Source: Clostridia bacterium
Lineage (GTDB): Bacteria > Bacillota > Clostridia > TANB77 > UBA1234
Reading direction: 5' to 3'
DNA: 37,991 bases
Assembly: GCA_900753975.1 (NCBI GenBank)
Contig: CAAEBC010000047.1
Location: 1 to 37,991, forward strand
Numbering within the stretch: position 1 is the stretch's first letter; every line of letters begins with the position of its first letter. The notes under the pieces were generated by a model that searched no databases, was not told where the DNA came from, and worked only from the letters and a program-made list of their open reading frames with translations. Positions 6,498 through 13,689 of this stretch are shown here, piece after piece. The position numbers were made by a program, and so were the translations under genes.

Positions 6498-7040
6498 ATG
6501 GCGAAGAAGTCGAAGAAACCTCAAGCACCCAAAGAGAGCATTTATTGGGGTGACAGCAAGGATCTTAAGTACTATCTGACAACTAAGAGAAAAAGCCTCA
6601 TGTGTATTTTGAAAGAGAAGAAGGATGAACTTTCGAACAAGCAGAAGTTGAAAATCAAGAAATACATTGATTTGTTAGAGGATATACTTCGGCTCAAGTA
6701 TTTTGACGGTCGGAGACATTATACGATGTCAGAGATGATCGAAGAGATTAAGCTTGAAAGGGCTGACGTTAAGGCGATTGTAGAAGAGCTTGAGAAAGAG
6801 ACTGCTGAAGCGAAGAAGATTGCTGATGCTGCTTTCAAAAGGGAAAAGTGCTATGTTGCAAATTCCTTTGAAGACGCCTATAATACCGATGGTCAGAAGG
6901 AACTTCGTGACCTTATTGCAGAGTATGATGTTTGCCAGATGGAGCTGGATTCGTACAAACTGCAGTGCAGAGCTCTTTGGTGGCTTTTGGGAGTTATTCA
7001 TAGACCTGTAGGTTTTTTTGAGAAAGTCATGGAAGAGTGA
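6498..7040 (+). CDS. ORFan cassette 3 (180-aa helical protein of unknown function)
   Basis: No family is recognised. The product starts MAKKSKKPQAPKES and is strongly helical and charged, with a likely coiled coil around EIKLERADVKAIVEELEKE and a Trp-rich end (ALWWLLGVIHRP). The start at 6498 rather than 6492 gives better spacing to TGGAGGTG. Codons are GC-rich in third position. Two in-frame CGG codons (6690-6692, 6711-6713) read smoothly in the 0 frame; skipping a base at the first one leads to an early stop, so here CGG behaves as a sense codon, unlike in the core genes. It is flanked by its own promoter and terminator. Confidence 0.7.
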   Translation: MAKKSKKPQAPKESIYWGDSKDLKYYLTTKRKSLMCILKEKKDELSNKQKLKIKKYIDLLEDILRLKYFDGRRHYTMSEMIEEIKLERADVKAIVEELEKETAEAKKIADAAFKREKCYVANSFEDAYNTDGQKELRDLIAEYDVCQMELDSYKLQCRALWWLLGVIHRPVGFFEKVMEE

Positions 7041-7047
7041 TTTTTTG

Positions 7048-7078
7048 AGTGGTACTAGTTTTAGTGCCACTTTTTTTG
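7048..7078 (+). terminator. Terminator of ORFan cassette 3
   Basis: Stem AGTGG(T)ACTA with TAGTGCCACT, loop GTTT, then seven T. Confidence 0.75.
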
Positions 7079-7207
7079 GCTTTTATGCTGTGAAATACTA
7101 AGTTATAAAAAATGTTAAATAAAATTTGAAATGTGTTTTAACTACCAAAAATGCGCGTAGTACTGTATTTAATCAATTATAAAAGTTGGCAATTTTTAGT
7201 CAAAACA

Positions 7208-7236
7208 TTTACTTTTTATGTAAAGTATGCTAAAAT
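7208..7236 (+). promoter_or_regulatory. Promoter of ORFan cassette 4, with inverted repeat
   Basis: TTTACT (7208-7213), 17 bp, TAAAAT (7231-7236), with an extended -10 (TATGC before it). The half-sites TTTAC and GTAAA form an inverted repeat inside the promoter. The 17-nt block GTAAAGTATGCTAWAAT recurs ahead of the next cassette (7982). A leader of ~150 nt without a gene follows (7237-7386). Confidence 0.55.
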
Positions 7237-7386
7237 AAAAGATGTTGAATATGTTTTGAGTGATGAGTATACTCGTTACTACTTCCAAATCACAATAGGA
7301 TTGGAGCAAAAGCATATTTAATCTCTCGATGTATAAGGGTATTGTGAGGATTAGCAACAGATAGGGAAGAGAGGAGTTTTTTGTAC

Positions 7387-7821
7387 ATGGTTTTGGCAAC
7401 AAGAATCGTGCGGAGCTTCAAGAGCATGGACGACAAGTACAAACCGGAGTTCTTTTTCGAGGAGACGAAAAAGGAACGTGTGCGGAGGTACACTTTTTCT
7501 TATAACCATGGTAGGGATACGTACAAAAGAATTCATTGGGACCTTGAACGTAAGATTATGGTTCTGTGTTCGGCAAAACTTGCTGAACATTTTGAATTCT
7601 ATACTACTTTTGTAGAGGTCGGTAAGCTTTCAAAGGTCGTGTTCTACAGTCGACCGATTCGAAATGACGATCATACTACTACTTACGAAGTTGGTAGTAG
7701 CTTACTCCAAAATTCGGAAATCTTCGACCGAGAAGCTTTCATGCAGGGCTTTAACGACTGTATGCGTCGGAGGACTGGGATTTCTTTCGGGAAATCTAAG
7801 GCTAAGCCCGTAGTAATCTGA
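7387..7821 (+). CDS. ORFan cassette 4 (144-aa unknown protein)
   Basis: No family is recognised. This is a basic, soluble protein starting MVLATRIVRSFKSMD. The start at 7387 follows GAGAGGAGTT. It is rich in Arg, Phe and Tyr and ends KSKAKPVVI. Three in-frame CGG codons (7411, 7483, 7768) are read as ordinary sense codons if the protein is real. Codon use is GC-rich and unlike rho or rpmE on either side. It is a single-gene unit with promoter at 7208 and terminator at 7829. A short ORF on the other strand here is not credible. Confidence 0.68.
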   Translation: MVLATRIVRSFKSMDDKYKPEFFFEETKKERVRRYTFSYNHGRDTYKRIHWDLERKIMVLCSAKLAEHFEFYTTFVEVGKLSKVVFYSRPIRNDDHTTTYEVGSSLLQNSEIFDREAFMQGFNDCMRRRTGISFGKSKAKPVVI

Positions 7822-7828
7822 CAATTAA

Positions 7829-7861
7829 GGCACTGGTAACTTGTTTACCGGTGTCTTTTTT
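7829..7861 (+). terminator. Terminator of ORFan cassette 4
   Basis: Stem GGCACTGGTAA with TTACCGGTGTC, loop CTTG, then six T. Confidence 0.75.
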
Positions 7862-7971
7862 GTTGCAAAACTTCGGAATTATAATGCAAAAAGTAGAATT
7901 AATAACCAGATAATAATAAGAAAGAAAAATACTTTAAGTTAGCTAAAGTGGTAAATTCTAACAGAAGCATT

Positions 7972-7998
7972 TACTTATTATGTAAAGTATGCTATAAT
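7972..7998 (+). promoter_or_regulatory. Promoter region of ORFan cassette 5
   Basis: It shares TTTAC, GTAAA and the block GTAAAGTATGCTATAAT with the promoter at 7208, with TATAAT at 7993-7998. Spacing from TTTACT is 15 bp here, so the -35 is poor and the extended -10 (TATGC-TATAAT) may be what is conserved. A ~155-nt leader (8000-8159) with no gene follows. Confidence 0.5.
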
Positions 7999-8159
7999 AA
8001 TAGTATCATATAATTTTCTTTAGTTGAGGGTTCACTACCATCAACGAGCTACTCGCTTAAGAATCTTATTTGATTTATCGCATGATTGTGCATGTTATGT
8101 GATAATATCTTCCAAATGCATAAAGAATAACAGACAGAAAAAGATGGAGGAAAAGAAGC

Positions 8160-8603
8160 ATGGCTAAGTACGAGAACCTCGGGTATTGTCCCAATAATGA
8201 CGTTTCTGGTTTTTACGCATCTCAGGAGGGAAAGGACTACGGTAAGCCGTGGCTCTACGGTATGTGGAGGCTCTTCGGCAGCTCGGTTGTCTTCGAGACG
8301 ACGGATCTGCACGACTGCGATATCGACGTGGAAGTCTGCAAGGACGTTTTCACTACCGATCCAATCGCTGAGAGCGTCATGGTGGCGATAATCCGCAAGG
8401 ACGTGAACGCGGATAAGATCCTGGTTAAGCAGCTCCATGCTGGGTCTTGCAATACTCAGCACTTGGAGGATATCCAGAAAGTGCTAGGCAAGGTCATGGA
8501 ACCCCAGCTGATCATGGCGCCCGGGAGTCGCTTTGTGGCAATTCTTGCCAAGAGCGATGAGGGCCTTGACCTGTGGGTCTGGGACCTGCAGGTTAGCCAT
8601 TAA
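8160..8603 (+). CDS. ORFan cassette 5 (147-aa unknown protein, very GC-rich for this window)
   Basis: No family is recognised. The product starts MAKYENLGYCPNND and has mixed strands and helices with a Trp-rich end (LDLWVWDLQVSH). The start follows AAGATGGAGGAAAAG. Roughly half its bases are G or C, in sharp contrast with the AT-rich genes on both sides; most codons end in C or G (GAC, AAG, CTG, GTC). This is the clearest sign of foreign origin among the ORFans. No in-frame CGG is present despite the GC content. It is flanked by its own promoter and terminator. Confidence 0.7.
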   Translation: MAKYENLGYCPNNDVSGFYASQEGKDYGKPWLYGMWRLFGSSVVFETTDLHDCDIDVEVCKDVFTTDPIAESVMVAIIRKDVNADKILVKQLHAGSCNTQHLEDIQKVLGKVMEPQLIMAPGSRFVAILAKSDEGLDLWVWDLQVSH

Positions 8604-8629
8604 AAGCGAGTAAAAAAACATTTTGTTTT

Positions 8630-8659
8630 CTGCGCCTCTTTGAAGGTGCAGTTTTTTTG
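8630..8659 (+). terminator. Terminator of ORFan cassette 5
   Basis: Stem CTGCGCCT with AGGTGCAG, loop CTTTGA, then seven T. Confidence 0.75.
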
Positions 8660-8791
8660 TCTTAAATAAGCTTTATGTGAAATTTTAGCATTATTAACTA
8701 TTAGGTGAAGTACTTTTACCTTTATTATTACATGGAATTTACTTTGTTAAGTTACGAAATTAAGATTCCCTGTCAAAAAATGAATTTTTAC

Positions 8792-8820
8792 TTGAATTTT
8801 TAAAATAAATATGCTATCAT
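8792..8820 (+). promoter_or_regulatory. Promoter of rpmE
   Basis: TTGAAT (8792-8797), 17 bp, TATCAT (8815-8820) with extended -10 TATGC. Confidence 0.6.
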
Positions 8821-8885
8821 AATAAAGCATGTTGTTATGTTTAAAAATAATTATATAGATATATCGTAAAAGAGAGGTGAAAGTA

Positions 8886-9089
8886 ATGAAAGCAGGAATA
8901 CATCCAGAATACAAAGAAGCTACTATTAAATGTGGTTGTGGTAACGTTATTAAAGTTGGTTCGACAAAGGAGAATATGTCAGTCGAGGTTTGCTCAAAAT
9001 GTCACCCATTCTACACAGGAAATCAAAAATTCCAAGCAAATGGTGGTAGAGTTGAACAATTTAAGAAAAAATATGGTATTAAAGACTAA
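8886..9089 (+). CDS. rpmE: 50S ribosomal protein L31
   Basis: This is a component of the large ribosomal subunit. The 67-residue product starts MKAGIHPEYKEA and keeps the zinc-binding cysteines (CGCGN near residue 17 and CSKCHPFYTG near residue 37), so it is the C+ form that binds zinc. The start at 8886 is behind GAGAGGTGA. Its place near prmC and rho is common in Firmicutes. It has its own promoter and a terminator at 9095. Confidence 0.95.
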   Translation: MKAGIHPEYKEATIKCGCGNVIKVGSTKENMSVEVCSKCHPFYTGNQKFQANGGRVEQFKKKYGIKD

Positions 9090-9094
9090 TATTT

Positions 9095-9139
9095 CACAAG
9101 ACCAAGTTTATAAAAAAAAACTTGGTCTTGTTTTTTAAC
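9095..9139. terminator. Bidirectional terminator after rpmE
   Basis: Stem AAGACCAAGTTT with AAACTTGGTCTT, followed by T-runs on the plus strand and A-rich sequence for the opposite strand, between two convergent genes. Confidence 0.8.
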
Positions 9140-9155
9140 TAAAAACTATTTTTTC

Positions 9156-9500
9156 TTACGGTCTGCAGTCGCAGTCTGGTTTTGGTGGTTCGTGATCGTG
9201 CTTTAATTCGCAGTCTACAAATAGTTCGTCAATATCTGTATCAGCATTAAAGTCTATAGGAATTTCAACTTTCATTTTTTGAATTATTGTGAAATGGCAT
9301 GAGTCTTTTTGCATATCTTTGCAACACTTTTCGTGTCTGTCACTGGATACGATTGGGTTTCCACAACATTCTGCTTTTATTTTTCCTACTTTAACTTTTG
9401 GTTTTACGGTTACTGGTAGGCAGATTGTTAAAAATTTTTCAATCATCGCTCTGCAGTCGTCGTTTGGGCAGCCAAAGCCACCTTTTTCGTTTTCAAACAT
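9156..9500 (-). CDS. Cys-rich protein of unknown function (114 aa)
   Basis: The product starts MFENEKGGFGCPNDDCR behind AAGGAGGATTT. It carries about eleven Cys, several paired (ECCGN, KCCKDM), and ends CELKHDHEPPKPDCDC. The 27 or so residues in front of MFEN in the longer reading lack a ribosome site. The Cys-rich, Pro/Asp-tailed layout is reminiscent of spore-coat proteins of Clostridia, but no specific family is recognised. Confidence 0.7.
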   Translation of the reverse strand: MFENEKGGFGCPNDDCRAMIEKFLTICLPVTVKPKVKVGKIKAECCGNPIVSSDRHEKCCKDMQKDSCHFTIIQKMKVEIPIDFNADTDIDELFVDCELKHDHEPPKPDCDCRP

Positions 9501-9603
9501 ATAAATCCTCCTTCTAAATTGCAATTTATAAGATGCCAATTTTAATAGCTATACCTTATGTAATACAATATGAAATTATTTGTAAAATGTTACAGTAGGT
9601 TTG

Positions 9604-9632
9604 TTGCTTTTTGACACGTATTTTTATATAAT
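9604..9632 (+). promoter_or_regulatory. Promoter of the DUF1385-prmC-whiA-hemW-dnaE block
   Basis: TTGCTT (9604-9609), 17 bp, TATAAT (9627-9632), 20 bp ahead of the gene. Confidence 0.55.
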
Positions 9633-9652
9633 ACATTGTGGAGGCGAATTTT

Positions 9653-10726
9653 ATGGAGAAAAAAATGACGTCGATTGGTGGTCAAGCAATTATAGAGGGT
9701 GTAATGATGAAGGGACCTAGTAAGATTGCTATGGCTGTTAGAAAACCAGATGGCGAAATTATTATAGAAGAAAAAGAGTCTAAGAGCATAGGCAAATGGG
9801 CAAAAGTGCCTATTATAAGAGGTGTCATTGCTTTTATAAGTTCGATGGTTACTGGTGTACAAGCTCTAATGTTTTCAGCCAAATTCTTCGATATTGAAGA
9901 CGATGAAGACACTAAACAAAACAGTAAAAAGAAGACAGCTAATTTAAATGATAATGTTGAAGAAGATAATAAAGAAAGTGAAGAACATTTAACGGAAAAG
10001 AGAGAGACTTTAAAAGAAGATACACAAAATAAGCATTCAAAAAAGGCTGATAAAAAATCAAATAAAGATAGCAATCAAGCAGAGAATGGCTTATCAGATG
10101 CTGCACTTTATGGGACAGTTTTTGTTTCGCTTATTATTTCAATAGGTCTTTTTATGCTACTTCCTAATTTTATAGCTGACCTTGTTGTGCCTGAAGGACA
10201 AACGACTTTATATAATGTTATTGAACATTTGATTAAAATTGTAATTTTCTTAGGCTATTTGATAGGTGTTTCTAAGATGAAAGATATTCAAAGAGTTTTT
10301 GAATATCATGGTGCAGAGCATAAGAGTATTTTTTGCTATGAAAATGGTGAAGAGCTTACAGTTGAAAATGTAAAGAAACATTCTAGATTTCATCCTAGAT
10401 GTGGTACTAGCTTTTTACTTTTTGTAATTATAGTTAGTATAATATTCTTTTCGTTTTTACCTAGAATAACAGGATATGTTAGAATTGTAAATATACTTTT
10501 AAATATGGGGATTAGACTTCTTTTGATGCCGATTGTTGCAGGCATCTCCTACGAAATTATTAAGTTTGCTGGCAAAAGCAAAAATAAATATGTTCAACTT
10601 TTAAATAAACCTGGTATGTGGCTTCAAAGACTTACTACAAGAGAGCCAGATGACAGTCAAATAGAGGTTGCTATAGCATCACTTAAAGCAGTTATCCCTG
10701 AAAATGGAGAAGATGATAGATGGTAA
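9653..10726 (+). CDS. DUF1385 membrane protein (YqhQ-like)
   Basis: This is a 357-residue conserved membrane protein. It opens with the family signature (IGGQAIIEGVMMKGP), then IIRGVIAFISSM. A long charged, probably disordered insert (about residues 85-145, almost all E, D, K, N, S) precedes four hydrophobic segments. The family motif EYHGAEHKSIFCYE and SRFHPRCGTSF are present. The function of the family is not established; in many Firmicutes it sits next to prmC and rpmE, as here. The start at 9653 follows GGAGGCG. Its stop overlaps the prmC start by 7 bp, implying coupling. Confidence 0.88.
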   Translation: MEKKMTSIGGQAIIEGVMMKGPSKIAMAVRKPDGEIIIEEKESKSIGKWAKVPIIRGVIAFISSMVTGVQALMFSAKFFDIEDDEDTKQNSKKKTANLNDNVEEDNKESEEHLTEKRETLKEDTQNKHSKKADKKSNKDSNQAENGLSDAALYGTVFVSLIISIGLFMLLPNFIADLVVPEGQTTLYNVIEHLIKIVIFLGYLIGVSKMKDIQRVFEYHGAEHKSIFCYENGEELTVENVKKHSRFHPRCGTSFLLFVIIVSIIFFSFLPRITGYVRIVNILLNMGIRLLLMPIVAGISYEIIKFAGKSKNKYVQLLNKPGMWLQRLTTREPDDSQIEVAIASLKAVIPENGEDDRW

Positions 10727-11542
10727 TAAAAGAAGCATTGGAGATTGGAAGAGGCTTGCTTTCTAAAAATAATATCGATGAGAGGGAAGCAAGGCTTCTT
10801 TTATCTTTGGCTATGAATATTGATTTTAGCAAATTAATTACAAAAGACACTTGCACAAACGAAGAATATGCAAGGTTTTTAGATCTGCTAGATAAAAGGA
10901 TTTCTGGCGAACCTTATGCATATTTAGCACGGATATAAAGAGTTTATGAAATTAAAGTTTGAAGTAAACAAGTCGGTGCTTATTCCTAGAGAGGATACTG
11001 AGGTTTTAGTACAAGAAATCTTAGATGAGTTTAAAGGTAAGAAAAATCTTAAAATATTAGATATGTGTACAGGAAGTGGTTGTATTGCTATTTCGTTTGC
11101 AAAGTATTTAGATAGTACTTGCATAGTTGATGCAGTTGATTTGAGCACAGACGCACTTGAAGTCGCAAAAAAAAATGCTACTTTAAATAAAGTTACAGTA
11201 AATTTTATTAATTCAGATTTGTTTGAAAATGTGGTTTCAAAGTATGATGTAATTGTTTCTAATCCACCTTATATAAAGAAATGTGATATGGAAAAGCTTC
11301 AAATAGAAGTAAAAAAAGAGCCTAGCATGGCACTAGATGGCGGCGAAGATGGACTTTTGTTTTACAAAGAAATCGCTATTAAATCAAGAGAATTTTTAAG
11401 TGCAGATGGTTCTTTATTTTTTGAGATTGGCTTTGATGAAGGAAACGATGTATCTGAAATATTAAGGTTAAATGATTATAAAAAAATATTTGTAATAAAA
11501 GATTTTGGTGGCAATGATAGAGTTGTCAAATGTAAAAAGTAA
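10720..11542 (+). CDS. prmC: Release factor glutamine methyltransferase PrmC, +1 frameshift at CGG
   Basis: PrmC methylates the Gln of the GGQ motif in release factors RF1/RF2. In the 0 frame it stops two codons after a CGG at 10930. Skipping the C (10930) and reading GGA gives one 273-residue protein through the conserved segment Y-L-A-G-Y-K-E-F (family: TGxxEF), then VLIPREDTEV, DMCTGSGCIAISFA and the catalytic NPPY (VSNPPYIKK). The first 70 codons supply the N-terminal helical domain; the rest is the methyltransferase domain. Both halves are well conserved with no other lesion, which argues against decay. It overlaps the upstream gene by 7 bp. Since PrmC tunes termination, its own synthesis depending on recoding is notable. 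Confidence 0.9.
10930..10932 (+). other. CGG +1 recoding site in prmC (codon 71)
   Basis: Context GCA CGG ATA TAA in frame 0; GCA (C) GGA TAT AAA after the shift. The conserved residue is Gly. Confidence 0.85.
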
Positions 11543-11623
11543 TATAAATTAGAACAAAAAAAACGATATCACAAATAGCTGGTGGCGTGTGATGGGCTTC
11601 ACCCAAAATGAGGAGGTAAATTC

Positions 11624-12568
11624 ATGTCTTTCTCTTCCGATGTAAAAGAAGAACTAAGCAAAATAAGTAACAAAAATAAAGAGTGCTGCAAACTTTCAGA
11701 ACTTGCAGGATATCTTATTACTAATTGTAATATTGCAAGAAGTAATGGCGATTTTGTTTTAAAGATGACTACAGAAAGTGAATCTGCGATTAGAAGAGTT
11801 TATAATGCTTTTAGATCTCTTTATGATGTTACACCTATTACAAATATAGAAAAGAAAATCGAAGGTAGAGATACTTTGCTAGAGCTTGTTGTTCAAGATA
11901 AGAGTGATTTGCAAAAGATTTTTAGTAATAGCTGGATTAATATAGACGTTAATTTACATATTGTCATAGATACTAATAATAAGATTAAAGATAATGAATG
12001 TTGTATGCGTTCTTTTATGCGTGGTGTTTTTATGGGCGGTGGCTCTGTTTCGGATCCGAAAGCTTCTTCTAATCATTTGGAGATTGTTTTAAATAACGAG
12101 CAAAACGCAAACTTTATAAATAGTGTTCTTATAAATATGGGCATTAGTGCTAAAGTTATGAAAAGAAAGAAAGCTGTTGTTATATATATAAAAGATGCAG
12201 AGACTATTTCAGAATTTTTAATTATGATTGGTGCAAATAAATGTATTATTGAGTTTGAGGATGCGAGAGCTCTTAAAGAATACAAGAATTATAGCAACAG
12301 AATAGATAACTGCGAAACTGCAAATTGGGATAAGACTGCAAAGGCTGCATCGATGCAACAAAAGGACATAATAGATATTAAAAAGGCAAAGATGTTTGAA
12401 AAATTACCATTAAAGCTTAGGCAGATTGCAAACTTAAGATTAAATTATCCTATGGCTGGACTTGGAGAAATTGGTGAGATGCTTGACCCTAAACTTAGTA
12501 AGGCTGGGGTTAGTCATAGATTTAAAAAAATTAATGAAATTGCTGAGGAGATTAGAAATAAAAAATGA
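11624..12568 (+). CDS. whiA: Sporulation/cell-division regulator WhiA
   Basis: This is a DNA-binding protein found throughout Gram-positive bacteria, linked to cell division and sporulation. The 314-residue product has the two LAGLIDADG-like lobes (ELAGYLITNC near residue 27; SFMRGVFMGGGSVSDP near 130) and the C-terminal WhiA helix-turn-helix (LPLKLRQIANLRL, LGEIGEMLDPKLSKAGVSHR). Active-site acids of a homing endonuclease are not preserved, as expected for WhiA. The start is behind GAGGAGG. It overlaps hemW by four bases (ATGA), so the two are coupled. Confidence 0.95.
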   Translation: MSFSSDVKEELSKISNKNKECCKLSELAGYLITNCNIARSNGDFVLKMTTESESAIRRVYNAFRSLYDVTPITNIEKKIEGRDTLLELVVQDKSDLQKIFSNSWINIDVNLHIVIDTNNKIKDNECCMRSFMRGVFMGGGSVSDPKASSNHLEIVLNNEQNANFINSVLINMGISAKVMKRKKAVVIYIKDAETISEFLIMIGANKCIIEFEDARALKEYKNYSNRIDNCETANWDKTAKAASMQQKDIIDIKKAKMFEKLPLKLRQIANLRLNYPMAGLGEIGEMLDPKLSKAGVSHRFKKINEIAEEIRNKK

Positions 12569-13671
12569 GGTCTGCATATATACATATACCGTTTTGTAAA
12601 CAGAAATGTTTGTATTGCGATTTTAATTCTTTTGCTGGTAAAGAGTGTTTAATAGATAGATATATAGATGCTTTGAAGCAAGAAATTAAAATTTCAAATA
12701 TTAAAACTAAAGATAAAAGGTGTGACGAAATCAATAGTGATGGTTTGTATACTATTTATATTGGTGGTGGAACACCTTCTTTTATTAACGAAAAGCATAT
12801 TAAAGACATTATGGAACTGATGCCAAATGCAAACGAAGTTACTATAGAAGCCAACCCTGGAACTTTAACTTTTGAAAAGCTTTTAGACTACAAGGATTCT
12901 AAAATCAACAGACTTAGTATAGGTCTTCAAACTGCTGATGATAGGATATTAAAGTTGATAGGAAGGATTCATACAGTGAAAGAATTTGAAGAAGCTTTTT
13001 ATATGGCGAGAAAGGCTGGTTTTGATAATATAAATGTTGATTTGATGTTTGGACTTCCAACTCAAACTTTAGAAAATTTTAAAGATAGTGTTGAGTATGT
13101 CATAAACTTAAAGCCAGAGCATATTTCATCATATTCACTTATTTTGCATAACGATATTTTTAAAGATTTACCTAGTGAAGAAACAGAAAGGGATATGTAC
13201 CATTATCTTGTTAATAGATTAAAAGAGGCTGGATATTTGCATTATGAGATTTCTAATTTTGCACTTCCTGGCTATGAGTCTAAGCACAATTTAGCTTATT
13301 GGGAGCAAAGAGAATATTACGGCTTTGGAGCAGGTGCTAGCTCTTATTTAAGGGGTAGACGAGCTACAAACGAATGTGATATAAATAAGTATATTGAAAA
13401 AGTTTTTGCAAATGAAGAAGTTAAAACTTTGGAAGAAGTGGAAACAAAAGAGAGCAAAATAAGGGAATATATTATACTTGGACTTAGAAAAACAGATGGT
13501 ATAAGTATTGATGAGATTAATAATAAATTTGAAATTGATTTTGAAAAAGATTTTGCTAATGAACTAAAAAAACTAATTAGATTTGATTTAATAAAGATAG
13601 AAAACGGAAATGTATTTTTGACAAGCAAAGGATTAGATTTAGCAAACGTAGTATGGGAAGAATTTATTTAA
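12565..13671 (+). CDS. hemW: Radical SAM heme chaperone HemW
   Basis: This is a radical SAM protein related to oxygen-independent coproporphyrinogen oxidase, now viewed as a heme chaperone. The 368-residue product has the cluster motif CKQKCLYC (CxxxCxxC, residues about 11-18), the SAM-binding GGGTPS (about 70), TIEANPGT, RLSIGLQ and the C-terminal HemN domain (YEISNFALPG, YGFGAGASS). The Cys motif and GGGTPS are intact. Start ATG overlaps the whiA stop. HemW downstream of whiA is not a fixed pairing; here the block continues into dnaE 18 bp later. Confidence 0.92.
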   Translation: MRSAYIHIPFCKQKCLYCDFNSFAGKECLIDRYIDALKQEIKISNIKTKDKRCDEINSDGLYTIYIGGGTPSFINEKHIKDIMELMPNANEVTIEANPGTLTFEKLLDYKDSKINRLSIGLQTADDRILKLIGRIHTVKEFEEAFYMARKAGFDNINVDLMFGLPTQTLENFKDSVEYVINLKPEHISSYSLILHNDIFKDLPSEETERDMYHYLVNRLKEAGYLHYEISNFALPGYESKHNLAYWEQREYYGFGAGASSYLRGRRATNECDINKYIEKVFANEEVKTLEEVETKESKIREYIILGLRKTDGISIDEINNKFEIDFEKDFANELKKLIRFDLIKIENGNVFLTSKGLDLANVVWEEFI

Positions 13672-13689
13672 GTTTTGGAGGAAAATTTG

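Noticed and set aside
7387..7821. Long +1-frame and minus-strand open stretches over the ORFan at 7387
   Set aside because: They lack ribosome sites, and their composition is that expected of shadows of the 0-frame gene.
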